Source: Allodiplogaster sudhausi (Eukaryota; Nematoda; Chromadorea; Rhabditida; Diplogasteridae). Taken from it: 64,000 nucleotides of DNA. Below, piece after piece: positions 12,331 to 23,120 of this stretch (its first letter is position 1; every line of letters starts with the position of its first letter). The stretch spans positions 109,501-173,500 of the forward strand of contig CALZFC010000066.1 in assembly GCA_945643635.1 (NCBI GenBank). The letters are read 5' to 3'. Under the pieces are notes generated by a model that saw nothing but the letters and a program-made list of their open reading frames with translations, made no database searches and was not told where the DNA came from. The position numbers were made by a program, and so were the translations under genes.

Positions 12331-13278
12331 CGCTAGTGATGCACACTTTAGTCTGGCCGATGGTTGAGTCGACGAGGTTCAAATGAGTACGGATTCCGTC
12401 TATCGTATGTCTTCCATTCTGACTGGAGAATGGAGGGAATGAAGGCCAAATGGGACAAGAATAAACGTCAGTTACATTGATTCTTCAGTGTTGACACTTT
12501 GCAATTCACCAAATCATCTTATCATCGAATAACGGCTTCTCGTAAGTGAGGGAAAAAATGAGTGAAATAAAGAGAGAACAGGGGTAAAGAGAAATTATCA
12601 GGCGTAAAATTCTTATTATACTTCATGTACATACATACATACATATGCACATTGATATGTTTCTCATGATAATATTGTGTTTATTAACAGACTGTCGCTT
12701 TGCATTCAATGCATCATTGGCACGATCAGGGGAGTTGTGGTCAGTGAACCATCCCGGCCTGTACCCCCGCGCCACCCTCTGCGAGTACGTGTTCTATGGA
12801 GATGACCAGGACGTCGTTCATATTGACTTTGATTACTTCGACATCGAAGGGTTCAACCAGTCAGCACTGCTCTTTTCCATTCACTTTCCCTCTCTTTCCC
12901 TGTTTTCTATCATGGTCTTTTCTTGATCTCTTAACTCTTTTCAGATGCGACGAAAGTACCCAAAGTGATTTCGTTCTCTTCAGTAATTATCAGACTCATG
13001 ACAGAACTAATCGACGATTCTGCGGAAAGGTTCCACTTCAACCAACTTTTCTTACTCTAATATCCGATTCAGTCATTTCACCCAAATTCTTCCAAGTACA
13101 GATGATTCCACGGAATCCGGTCATTTCGGAATCCAATTATTTCCGTATGATTTTTTCGACGAACGAAGTATTTGACGGGACTGGCTTCCACGCGCGTTTC
13201 CAGTTCGTAACGCCAAGTCGGTCTAATTCTTCACTTTCAACGTTTTACTTTATTCTCTTTTTTGAAATCGCACATTAA
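10837..13278 (+). CDS. Secreted CUB-domain protein B (two CUB domains)
   Basis: Eight exons: 10837-10912, 11128-11285, 11341-11414, 11632-11770, 12352-12466, 12691-12850, 12945-13029, 13102-13278. They total 984 bases (327 residues plus stop) and every junction is in phase. The protein starts [14 protein letters not shown] and continues to a likely signal cleavage site near AVNAAQA. CUB 1 runs from DSCLLEVQ through RCILYFIG and VRFTYFKLF to [12 protein letters not shown] and DEWCEED, ending [11 protein letters not shown] 2 runs from [10 protein letters not shown] through CEYVFYG and CDESTQSDF to RFCGKMIPRN, ending GFHARFQFV. No catalytic domain follows, so it is a small secreted CUB protein. 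The last about 15 residues ([13 protein letters not shown]) could instead be intron if a GT near 13220 is used. The start was chosen because the frame before this ATG does not join gene A. Confidence 0.83.
11780..12330. repeat. GA-rich microsatellite block in CUB gene B intron
   Basis: About 550 bases of (GA)n with regularly spaced GTTAGAGAG and GAATGAGATAGAG interruptions, suggesting a higher-order unit. A shorter GA tract lies at 11466-11610. The gene is on the plus strand, so this is an exception to the CT-on-sense pattern of most introns here. Confidence 0.85.
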
Positions 13279-13694
13279 AGCTTTTTTAAAGATAGATATG
13301 TACATACATAAGTATGCATGTAGACTACATTCATGGAAAACGAAAAATAATGAAACTATAAGGCCTTTTATAAAGCGAATTGGAGCAAATGTACATGATA
13401 CTGATATCAAGTGAAGCGCAGCACAAAACTTTACTTTTGAGGCGATTTCTTGTTCTAAATATCTATGAAACAGGCGACAAAATAATAAGATACAGGATAA
13501 TGCTCGATTGCGAAATAGATTATACATAAGTGTGAACGTACCTGTAACTGAAATGAGATATGTATACATGTAATGTGTAGATGCATAAGTATAAAGGAAG
13601 GAAGAGATGACTGCAGGGAAGTCGTCGTTGAGTCGAGTGAAGGGAGTTCCATCGGGAGGGACTCGACTGCTGCCCCTGGCAGTGCTGCCCTTGC
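13279..13694. other. Convergent intergenic region
   Basis: AT-rich spacer between the ends of CUB gene B (+) and the cysteine-rich gene (-). It contains a TATGTACATACATA-type motif near 13300. I see no gene in it. Confidence 0.5.
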
Positions 13695-15842
13695 TCATCC
13701 TGATGTGAGAAGATGAGAGTCGCCCCCCAAGGCAGACGGCTTCAGAGTGTCCACGCAACGGTTACGGACGCACTCGAAGCCATAGGCACAGTCTCTCATC
13801 GCAGAGAAACACAGACGATCCTCCACCTTCACGCAGCGGCCATCTTCGCATGCCTCGCCCACGCTGCACACACGGCCTCGGCAACCTTAACTTACATTCT
13901 CTCTCTCTATCTCTCTCTCTCTCTCTCCATTCTCTCTCTCTCCATTCTCTTTCTCTCTCTCTCCATTCTCTCTTTCTCTCTCTCTCCATTCTCTCTCTCT
14001 CTCTCTCCATTCTCTCTCTCCCTCGCGCTCCCTCTCTCCATTCTCTCTCTCCATTCTCTCTCTCTCACTCTCTCTCTCTCGTTTACTCTCTTCTCATTTT
14101 TAATTGTCCTTGATTCATACCGAGCATATCATAAGTGTGATAATGTATGTATTGAATGATTGGTTTCGTCTGCTTCTCTGCTGCCCTCTTCCCCTACGAG
14201 TATCTCTTACCATTGCTCGCTTGATCTTTCATTCCAATATCATCGCCTTTCTCTTGTCACAGCTTTAGAAATAAAGTATTTGCATTATACTCGCTCATTC
14301 ATATTCATAAAGCTTTGCAACTTCGCACCTTCATGGCTCTCCTTTAAGTGCGAAAATAGACAAAGATAAGAAGCTATAAGAAGTACAAACTAGTCGTATG
14401 ACATACTGCAAAATATTGTTTTAAGTGTTCGAACCGTTTTGAACGCATCGTCCGTTGAGACATTCGTACGGATAGGGACAGCGACCAATGCAGGGGAGAC
14501 CGAGGAGGAGACGGCACTGGCCAGCACGGCAGTCCTCCTCGCTGCTGCATCTCCAAGGCAATCTTATCTCCCTCTTCTCTCCCTCTCAATCTCTTTCCAT
14601 TCCTGTGCGCGCCCTCTCTCTCTCTCTCTCTCTCTCTCTTTGTTCTATCTCTCTCTATCTCTCTGTCTTTCTTTCTCTGTCTCTCTCAATCTCTTTCCAT
14701 TCTAGCGCGCGATATCTCTCCCTCTTGTGTGCTCTCACGAGCTCTCTCTCTCTCTCTCTCTCTCTCTTTTGTTTTCGTTCTTTCATTTCATTGAAAAATG
14801 TCGAAGAATCAAGTGCACTAAATGAGAGCTGAAAGAACTGTTGATTCCCGTTGGAAAGATCTGTCTTCTCTGATTGAGACTAACTTTCCGAGACACTCAT
14901 CAATCTGGCAGATTCCATTGACACAAACAGTCCCGCCTCTGCAGATGTCCAACCCACAGCCTTGGCCAACAGCTGAAAATGGGCAATTGAGTTTATTAGA
15001 GTCTATGGAGAGAACTCACCCGGGATGCAACTTCCATGCAGACAGAAGGTTCCGGGTGGGCAACGGACGGTGGAACAGTCTGTGGAAAAGGAGGAATAGA
15101 TTGAGGAGGAAAGAGGAAATAAAAAGAGGGAATGAGAGAATGGAAGAGTCTGCGAAAAATGTCCAATAAAAAGAAGATGAAGTACAAGCAAACAAGATAA
15201 GAAGGAGAGAGAGTGTGTGATGAGAGAGATAAGAGATGAAGAGGGAGAATAACCGATACAGGGAATTAAAGTGAAGCAAAAAAAGAGAAAGAGATAAATG
15301 GAAGGTGTGACAGAGTGAAGGACTAACGCGGATTTGGAAGGCAAAGGCCGTTCCGGCAGATTTCCATTGGAGAGCAATTGCAGAGAGGAGGCAAGGCACG
15401 GAGGGAGCACTGATTGGCAGTGCATTCCAGGAGAGGGCCGCAGTCCGCGTGGGCCAGGCAGAAGGTGCCAGCCAGCTGGATGCAGCTGCCGTCTCGGCAC
15501 AGCTCACCCTCGCCACAGTACACTCCCATGCATCCTGAGGATGGAGGGGGAGCCATCTTTCTGAGAGGAAGGAGGGGGGAGCCATCTCTCTGCGAGGAAG
15601 CTACTGACTGTCCAGCTGGCATCTTCCGTTGATGCACTTGCCCTGAGGCCCGCAGGAGGAATGAATGGCATGCGCATGCTCTGCTCCCACTGCGATGTTC
15701 CGATCACAACGGAGACTCTCAATTGGGTAGCACATCCCGAAACGGCACGCAGTCCCTGCCCGACATCTCACCTACCGGGAATATCTTCCATCACACAACT
15801 TCATGCGTCCACAACATTTACTGCTACATATATAATTTATAT

Positions 15843-15896
<54 letters not shown>

Positions 15897-16114
15897 CGTA
15901 ATGAAAACTTCACGTTGATAGGAGAAAATAGAAGAAAAGAAGAGTTAACCGAATGACAAAAAGAGGTGGGGAACTGCTGAAGAAGAGAGCCGTAGCAGGC
16001 CTTGTCCTTGCAGAAGTGTCCGATGGGGCATTCCGCTTCTCCCAGAAGGGGAGGGCATTTCTGCTGTGCCAGCGCAGCCTGGAGGGTGAGCAGCAGGACC
16101 ACGACCACGCGCAT
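13695..16114 (-). CDS. Secreted cysteine-rich protein with EB-like modules
   Basis: Seven exons on the minus strand: 16114-15975, 15766-15609, 15534-15328, 15079-15020, 14972-14885, 14550-14435, 13885-13695. They total 960 bases (319 residues plus stop) and all phases agree. It opens with a signal peptide (MRVVVVLLLTLQAALAQQ). The rest is repeated short cysteine modules: CPIGHFCKDKACYG, CRFGMCYP, CGPQGKCINGRC, CGEGELCRDGSC, CPPGTFCLHGSC, CRGGTVCVNGIC, CPYPYECLNGRC and CSVGEACEDGRC. The C-x-x-G-x-x-C-x-x-G-x-C spacing resembles the EB module common in nematode secreted proteins. No enzyme signature is present; an extracellular binding or structural role is inference. The acceptor of exon 2 (GGTGAG) is weak and was chosen by phase. 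Confidence 0.83.
13902..14090. repeat. CT-rich tract with CCATT interruptions
   Basis: (CT)n runs broken by repeated TCTCCATTCTCTC units lie just beyond the last exon of the minus-strand cysteine-rich gene. A second tract is at about 14610-14770 in the next intron. Both read as GA on the gene's sense strand. Confidence 0.8.
15847..15892. repeat. (AT)n microsatellite
   Basis: About 22 AT dinucleotides within the first intron of the cysteine-rich gene. Confidence 0.95.
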
Positions 16115-16938
16115 CTCCTTCTAGCACTGACTTCCCCACCCGCCCACTCCCACTTTCTCCCCGACCTCGCACCCGCCTTCTTGCTTTCCCCTGCTCTTTC
16201 TCTCGCTGTCTACTTCCTCTCGTCATGTCATTCACTCTCATCCCTCCCCAAATGAGAGCTACTTTCGACATTAAATCCGTGTGCGTGTTCCCAACCTTTC
16301 CTTGTTCGGCCAGATCGAGATATCCTCCCCAAGCTCTCTTTCTTCTCTCCTATATCCACTTGGCCTTCATTCACTACGGCTTTTACAAAACGGCAGTGAC
16401 TAAGCAAGAACTCAACCTCCCTCCTTTTCTGCATCCCCATACTCTGCTATCTCTTAGGCTCTTCAGTTCCTGTCACGAGATCAGATTTTATTCCTATATA
16501 GATGACATTTTCATACCTATACAGGTCAGCTAAGCTAACATCACACATTTACAACTAAACTAGTTCAAGCATTCTTAAGGTTTTCTACAAATAGACACAA
16601 ACTATGCACATGGTAAAATGGAAAGCACAACGTAATCACCATTGTCTGGAACACCCGCAATCTTTTGATTATTATCTGGTGATTACGAAGGAGAACAAAT
16701 AAACAAAAGTAAAGAGATCTTGTAACTTTCGGGGTTAACAAGTATTAATGAAAATCGACATCAGCATCGACTAATTTGTAATGATAAGAAAAAAAAAGAT
16801 AAAAATTTGACATGACTGTTAAAAAGAACCTGGATTTGGATATGACCAGACAAGTCAGAAAACGATGAGAGATTGGCATTCATTCAGAAAATGAACAGAA
16901 CTTATTAGTAAATAGAAGTGAGAATACAAGGGCGAATA
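16115..16938. other. Spacer between two minus-strand genes
   Basis: This separates the cysteine-rich gene from the upstream DHHC gene. The first 400 bases are C/T-rich with no supported ORF, then AT-rich. It should hold the promoter of the cysteine-rich gene and the 3' end of the DHHC transcript. I see nothing else. Confidence 0.4.
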
Positions 16939-18510
16939 TCATACTTGGTAGTAAACCGGGAAACGAACAAGATCCCGTTTCCCACGTTGAAGAGTGCAAG
17001 GAAGAAGCCAAGTCCATGAAGGACCTGAAGTCAAGTCAATTATGCGAATCTCCAAACAACCAAACGATTAAATGGTCTTATGCAACTTTTAATTCGTTCT
17101 AAAAGATGTATCTGAAAGTATCCAGGGAGACTTTCAGTTAATCGAAAGCACGTTTGCAATGGAGAAATATGAAAAATAAAGCAAACCTGGCCCAAAAACA
17201 TCTCTTAAAGAATGAAAGCGAGAGCGAGGAGGCGAGTGCCTGCGAGAGGAGTGAAGAGCTCTCCGAGCAACCGCGGCTTCCACTGCAGTCTCATCATTCA
17301 AGATCGCTTGCAGCTAAACACTCTATTAGAAAATGCAAGTGTAACCAGAAAACAAAAATATACAATCAAGACCTATTCCTGAATAAATTTCTTCGTAGCA
17401 ATTCATTTTCATCAATTCCAAAGATATGTCACCAGTAAGTCTTGGTCGTAATTTACGCCATAAGAAAATATAAATAAGCAGAAGAGAAAAATTACTTCTC
17501 AAACCTGATCACATGAAACAGCACAGACAAACATTCCGAATAGAGCAGCTTCAACGCAGAGGAAGATTGTGTGTAGCACCTTGTGCTGGTGCTCAGTCAT
17601 CTCCTTCCCGCCACGAGGAACGGAATGGCCGTGATTCTTGTCAAACACCCACGACAAAATCACTACTCTAAAAAGGGGTCCTTTTCAGTTTGTTCATCAA
17701 AAAAATTTTCATAAAAAAGGCAGTTCTCACATGACAGAATAAACGCTTGCCAACGCAACATAAAGAAGAAATTGCAGGAAATATTTCTGGTTGAACTCCC
17801 CGACACAATTGTTGACCCAGGGGCCTGGAAGTGAACTGTTACTGGACATGAAATGAAATAAGAATGATGGTCCATATAAGAACGAGTAATAATACAATGA
17901 TGGTCCATGCGCCGAATACATCTTCGACAGACTCGGCAGTGGTGGGCCCGAGGAGGACGGAAGGACTCGCAACGAGTGCACACCGACCAGTCCTCACCCT
18001 CACAAAAGAAGATATTAAAATAAGCAATTAAGGGGCTGCAACCTAAAGCCTTGAACTGACAACGAATTCACTCCTGTTTGGAGGAAGAAACACATCATTA
18101 TCACTCGCGCTGTCTTCATCAGCAGAGAAGGCAGCCTGTGGTCGACGGCCCATCTCTCTTAAATAAGTCATTCAATTCCACAGCTGAATACAAAATATGA
18201 TTCATTTCCACAACTGAAAGTCAAACTAACCCACTAATATTAATGGGCACAATTCCAGGATCAGCCAACATTGTACGAGCGTGAGCAGCAACCACGAGAA
18301 GCAAGAGCAAGTTGAAGATGGCCAAGTGAATCACGCCCCAAATGCTGTATATTACTCCGATTAAATCGTCTTAAAAAAAAGAGTATTTTCGAACCTTTCC
18401 CCGAATGTTGGCAGCACCATCCACACAGTGAAGGCGTAATCTGCGTAAGCCATCGAAGAGTAGACTAGAATGACGCAGAAGATGCCACAAGGATCACCGC
18501 GGAGTTGCAT
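16939..18510 (-). CDS. DHHC-type palmitoyltransferase (ZDHHC3/7-like)
   Basis: Eight exons: 18510-18395, 18344-18231, 18157-18064, 17998-17896, 17824-17731, 17667-17505, 17313-17187, 17024-16939. They total 897 bases (298 residues plus stop) and are fully in phase. The protein begins [15 protein letters not shown], followed by membrane segments, then ARTMLADPG(I)VP. The zinc-binding cysteine-rich domain is [15 protein letters not shown], then [20 protein letters not shown], with the catalytic DHHC motif. Two more hydrophobic segments follow and the tail ends VYYQV, like the YQYVV tail of ZDHHC3/7. DHHC enzymes transfer palmitate to cysteines of substrate proteins, usually at the Golgi for this subgroup. 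The 71-base intron 17825-17895 splits the codon of the catalytic Cys. An acceptor-like TTACAG lies 16 bases before the ATG with no matching donor seen, consistent with trans-splicing or a 5' UTR intron. Confidence 0.92.
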
Positions 18511-19365
18511 CGCGTTTTTCAACAATCTGTAACTCAAAACGAGAGAAAGTTCAACCAACGTAACATAAAGGCTGCGGAAATGTTAACGTGTTAGGTCCTG
18601 CGCATGGACAACAACCTTTTACAGTATGCTCACAACCCTCGGCACACTAATATTAAAGCAAGCAGACAATTGGGAATTTCATCCAGTGACTATTCATTGA
18701 CAAGCACTATTTAAACGAATTGCAATGCAACAGATTTAATGTTCAAAGATTCTAAAGATTATCTAAATGTCAGCAAAACAACAAATTATGGTAGTTAATA
18801 CATGAGAAAGTTTATATCCAGCGATAGAAGAAAAGCACACACCACGTAATTTGCCAATATGAAGCAGGGACATATTAGTCAGCGATAATAGGAAACATAA
18901 CGAAGTAAAATGATTACCAGGGATTGTCAGAAACCCTTATATATAGCTTTTTATATCGAATAGTTTCACCGAATCTCTCTAGAAAACTCTTTTTATCAAT
19001 TTCAATAGGGGTTTGCCAATTACAAGAAACAATTTTTTTTGATCTGGTCTATTTTTTAAGTGAATTTGTGATATGCAGTCTACCATATGCAACAAAACTG
19101 GACATTTCGATGGCTCGTGACAGTTCTCTGGTCAGAAGATTTATCATCCGACGGATTGATTGACAACTTTGAACATAAATTGATGTGCATGACTACGAAT
19201 GGTTAATTACTGTAAGATAAAAATGAGAGTTGAGAATTTCTCGATGTTTATTCGCAGCTTTCTCTACTTTCATTGTTTTTGGGTTTCCCGTGTTCTGCAG
19301 TGCTCGTTTTTCTCATTCCGGACGTTTTTAGGCACAGTTCAATCAAACCGAGACCTTTCCTCGAA
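18511..19365. promoter_or_regulatory. Divergent intergenic region (DHHC / Y-box)
   Basis: 855 bases between divergently transcribed genes, so it should contain both promoters. AT-rich, with no clear core element that I can name. TGTTCTGCAG near 19300 and GACGTTTTTAG near 19331 look like 3' splice acceptors just upstream of the Y-box ATG. Confidence 0.45.
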
Positions 19366-21089
19366 ATGTCGACCGAGAGTCCGGCTGTTGACGTTGAAGA
19401 AGACGCACTCAAGAAGCTGGCCGATGTCAAGATCGTCGACGATGAGAACAAGGATAAGGGCAAGACATCTCGCTCGGTTTGAAACCTTCAAATTACGTGC
19501 TTAGCTGCAGCACCTGATGAAAACTGTTGTGAGATGTGTTCTGTCATAAACTGCCGATCTAATCGTGTAATGCTTTATAGCCTCGCGGCCCACGCATCTC
19601 TGATGAGGAGCGTCGTCGGCAGTGGGAGGAGAAACAGTCACAGAAGCCCGTTCTAGAGACTTCCATCAAGGGAAAGGTTGGTGTCACCGACCGCGATGCA
19701 TTGATCTGCGTTCGCTTTAGGTGAAGTGGTACAGCGTCCGCAACCACTATGGCTTCATCGCGCGTGAAGACGGCCAGAAGGATGTCTTCGTGCACCAGTC
19801 GGCTATCGCCAAGTCTCGCATCATCCGCTTTTTCCTGCGAACGTTGGCTGAGGATGAGGAAGTCCTCTTTGACGTCGTGAATGGAGACAAGGGCCCAGAG
19901 GCAGCTAACGTCACTGGTCCCGATGGCAGCGAAGTGAAGGGGGCCAAGCACTTCCGTATTCTTCTTCGTCCTTTCCGCAATCGGAACTCGAAGAAGTCTG
20001 TTGGTATGTTAAATTGGGTACTATTTCGGTATGACTTCCCCAACCCCGCAAAGATTTTCAAAAAAAATTTTTTGCTGAAACTTACCCTAGAGGGGTTATT
20101 TGATGCCAGGATACCGAATCTAAAGTCTGTTTTGATCGAATTCGCCGTTTTCGAAAGGTATAGTAAGTGTACTGTTCCCTTGAGCGTCATGTCCATGAGC
20201 TCTAGCTTGCGCGAACGGAGGATGACAAGCTGACGAGCCCTGTTTTGTTTGCGATGTTTCGGTGCTTTTATACTGCTTTAAAAGCAGCGTGAGAAACGCA
20301 CTTTATGCGAGGTGGGAGCTCTCATGCCTCTATTTTCAATGACTGAGCCGACTTAAGCACCCAATATAAATTCAGCTTCTTTCATTCATGTTATAGTACA
20401 GCTACTGTACTTTTCGAAAACGGCGAATCCGAGCAAAACGAAAGTTATATTCGATTTTCTTTCATCAAATAACCCTGGGTTGTGATATCTGGCCCATTAG
20501 GAGCAGGTTTGTCATTTACCGTAAACCCACCATAACTTTCGAAATCGGCGGAATCCATCAAAACGCACTTCAGATTCGGTTTCCTCGCATCAATTAGCCC
20601 CCCTGGGGTAAGTTTCAGCAAAAAAAATTTTTTGAAAAATTTTGTGGGGTTGGGGTAGTCATACCGAAATAGTACCTTAAATTGTTAATGCTGCTACTTT
20701 ACGCCTGCTAATGCCGGAAAATTTACGTTCAAAATGTTGCCGTAAAAATAATTCGGTTATTAATAATTACTAAGTTGGAATCGAATGTGGTTTCAGAAGA
20801 GAAGGAAGATGCTGGAGGCGATGTGAAGCCGGCGAAGGAAGGAGGCCAGAAGAAGAAGCGCCGCCAGGGTCGCCGTCGCACCAGCACGGCAAAGAGTGAG
20901 AAGGCCGGCGAAGAGAAGGAGGCCAAGCCGGCTCGTCGTCGCTCGGCTCGCGAACTAGAGAAGGAGCCGGCGGATGCGCAGAATGATCAGGAAGAGACCA
21001 AGACTCTTCTTCCCTCCGATGACAACCCTAAGGAAGCTGGCGATGCCTCTCTGGGTGCCAATGTCGCCCCCACAGCAGCCGTCCACTAA
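19366..21089 (+). CDS. Y-box / cold-shock-domain RNA-binding protein
   Basis: Four exons: 19366-19476, 19581-19676, 19721-20003, 20797-21089; 783 bases (260 residues plus stop), in phase. The N-terminus is acidic (MSTESPAVDVEEDALKK). The cold-shock domain starts KGKVKWYSVRNHYGFI, carries RNP1 (YGFI) and RNP2-like (DVFVHQSAI) motifs, then DVVNGDKGPEAANVTGPDGS. The C-terminus alternates basic (KKKRRQGRRR) and acidic stretches, as in YB-1 and the nematode CEY proteins. Y-box proteins package mRNA and regulate its translation and stability. The domain has IIRFFLRTLAEDEE where YB-1 has a shorter loop. Intron 3 carries a transposon (20017-20676). Confidence 0.95.
20017..20676. mobile_element. Non-autonomous hAT-like inverted-repeat element, 660 bases
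   Basis: The ends are GGTACTATTTCGGTATGACT and its reverse complement, with arms matching imperfectly for roughly 140 bases. The element is flanked on both sides by the same eight bases, TTAAATTG, an 8-base target duplication as made by hAT transposases. There is no transposase frame inside. It sits wholly within Y-box intron 3. Confidence 0.85.
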
Positions 21090-21303
21090 GCTTCCCTCTA
21101 TAATAACTCGTTTGTGTATTTATTCCGTCCCTGTACAAACTCCGGATTACTCACATGTTCATCCAAAAGTCTGTATTCGGACAGCTGCTCTCAACCTTCC
21201 TTTTTTTATCTACTTGGTATACGGGGCTCAGCCTTGTTCTTTCTTCATTTCGGGTTTTCGCAGCTTTATTTTATACTGATAAGTTGAGCTAAGAGGCCTG
21301 TAA

Positions 21304-21309
21304 AATAAA
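21304..21309 (+). terminator. Poly(A) signal AATAAA, Y-box gene
   Basis: AATAAA about 215 bases after the Y-box stop codon, in AT-rich sequence. Confidence 0.5.
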
Positions 21310-21552
21310 CTGTTGATACTGTGTTAACCTAGCAAAACACTGAAAGTTGTTATGGCCCAAAACCAGCTTGATCTGGTCATTAGAAGCTGGTTTCACTGTA
21401 ATAGGCGGCCAGCTTTGCTTAGAGGAACTGGTTGAAATGTTTTTGTTGCAACTGAAAATAAATACCGGGGGTAAATGAAAATGCAATGTTGTGGAGAGGA
21501 AGCAAGAAGGGTACAAAAGGGATGAAATGAGTAGGTCGATTAGTCGAGAGAG

Positions 21553-21860
21553 ATGGTGGGGAGACTGTTGTTGTTCGTCCTGCTACCCCTGGTCAGCTGT
21601 CAGATGGTTCCCCAATGCCAGTGCAGAGAAATGGAGAGCTGCGTGAGTGGCTTGCCTGACACGGTTCTTCAGTGCGCAGACCGTTGCCAGTCCCACTTCT
21701 CTTCCCTTGGGGCCAATTATCCAGCTGCCAGAGCGTGCATCGTTCAGCATATCGGACAAGTCAACAACGCTGTGTCGTGCACTCGATCATCCTTCGGACA
21801 AACGTTGCTGGGCTCTCTCTCATCCTATTCTCTCTCTCCCTCTTTCTCTCTCTCTGTCTA

Positions 21861-21911
<51 letters not shown>

Positions 21912-22205
21912 ATCTCTCTACATTCTTAGTGACTTCCTCTCTAGATGCGCGAACTCTGCCGGTGAACTCGTCCCAAAGCGGTACCCCGAGACTATTCAGC
22001 TAGCAGTATTCCGTGAGATCCAAGGAATCATCTCTCGGTCTGGCATTGCTGGGCAGGCAACGGCACTCATCCAAGTTTGGTGGCACGCCGCACGGTGCAT
22101 TGTCAAGTGTGTCCAGCAGAACGCGCAGCGATGTCTTCCAGGAGGGTCAGGCTGATTATGAGAAATAGGGAGAGAAAGAGAGAGAGAGAGAGAAAGAGAG
22201 AGAAT

Positions 22206-22285
<80 letters not shown>

Positions 22286-22797
22286 GAGAAAGAGAGAGAA
22301 ACAGAGAAGATAAGGAGTCCCTCGTCAACTCAGCTGTGGGCTTTCACTGCCTCCGGACAATGTGATCGTCCAGTCCGCGAAGGGCTGTCTTATTCAATCG
22401 GGCTTCAACACTCCCGCCGTCCAGAACATCTGCAACTGTCTATCCAACGCGGGCATCAGGTTTGACACTTTCCTTTCTATTCCTTTCTTTATTTATTTAT
22501 TTACTTTCTCCCCTCTCCCTTTACTCTCTCCCTCCCTTCTCTCTCTCACTACTCTCCCTCTCCTCTCTCTCTCACTACTCTCGCTCTCCTCTCTCTCTCT
22601 ACTCCCTCCCTCCCTCCCTTCTCTCTTTCTCTACCCTCTTTCTCCCCCTTTCTCTCTACTCGCTCCATCCCCCTCTGTTTCCTCCACTATCTCTCTATAC
22701 TCACTCCTCTTTTAATCCTTTATCTCCCGTTATTGTTGTCCTACTCCTTTGCAGGCAGATTGCACCACTGTGCGGCTCCATCCAGATCAACAAGTAG
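21553..22797 (+). CDS. Small secreted cysteine-rich protein, family not recognised
   Basis: Exons 21553-21803, 21945-22145, 22334-22459, 22755-22797; 621 bases (206 residues plus stop), all in phase. A signal peptide (MVGRLLLFVLLPLVSCQ) is followed by a body with paired cysteines: QCQCREMESC, CADRCQSHF, ARCIVKCVQQNAQRC, KGCLIQSG, ICNCLSNAGI and PLCGSIQ. The spacing suggests an alpha-helical, disulphide-linked extracellular fold. I do not recognise a named domain, so function is unknown. Introns carry CT (21823-21910) and GA (22170-22310) microsatellites. Confidence 0.8.
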
Positions 22798-23120
22798 CTT
22801 GAAACACGATCTTCATTTATGTCTCATAATCAGAGAATGCACGATAAAGCCAATGAAAACTTTATTTTATTCACCTTATAGTAATTTACACAGGTACATA
22901 CATTACAATAAAAAAATATAAATGTTATATATAATATTTTTACCGTGCCTGCCTATGAAGAGGGGGGGGGGGGTCTGGCGCGCTTACACGAAAGTATCAT
23001 TTGACATGAATCATGTGGACGAGATGATACTGGTGATAACAAAGAGAATGAGAGTGGGGGAAGAGAGAGAAAGAGGAGTAGCAGACAGTGGAAAAGAAGA
23101 AGCTGACAGTCATAGTTCGA
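22798..23120. other. Intergenic spacer with G11 run
   Basis: Short spacer before the olfactomedin gene; it contains an 11-12 base poly-G run near 22963 and AT-rich sequence. I see no gene. Confidence 0.4.

Noticed and set aside
13237..13758. 173-codon minus-strand ORF
   Set aside because: It crosses the end of the cysteine-rich gene in another frame, with no domain and AT-driven composition.
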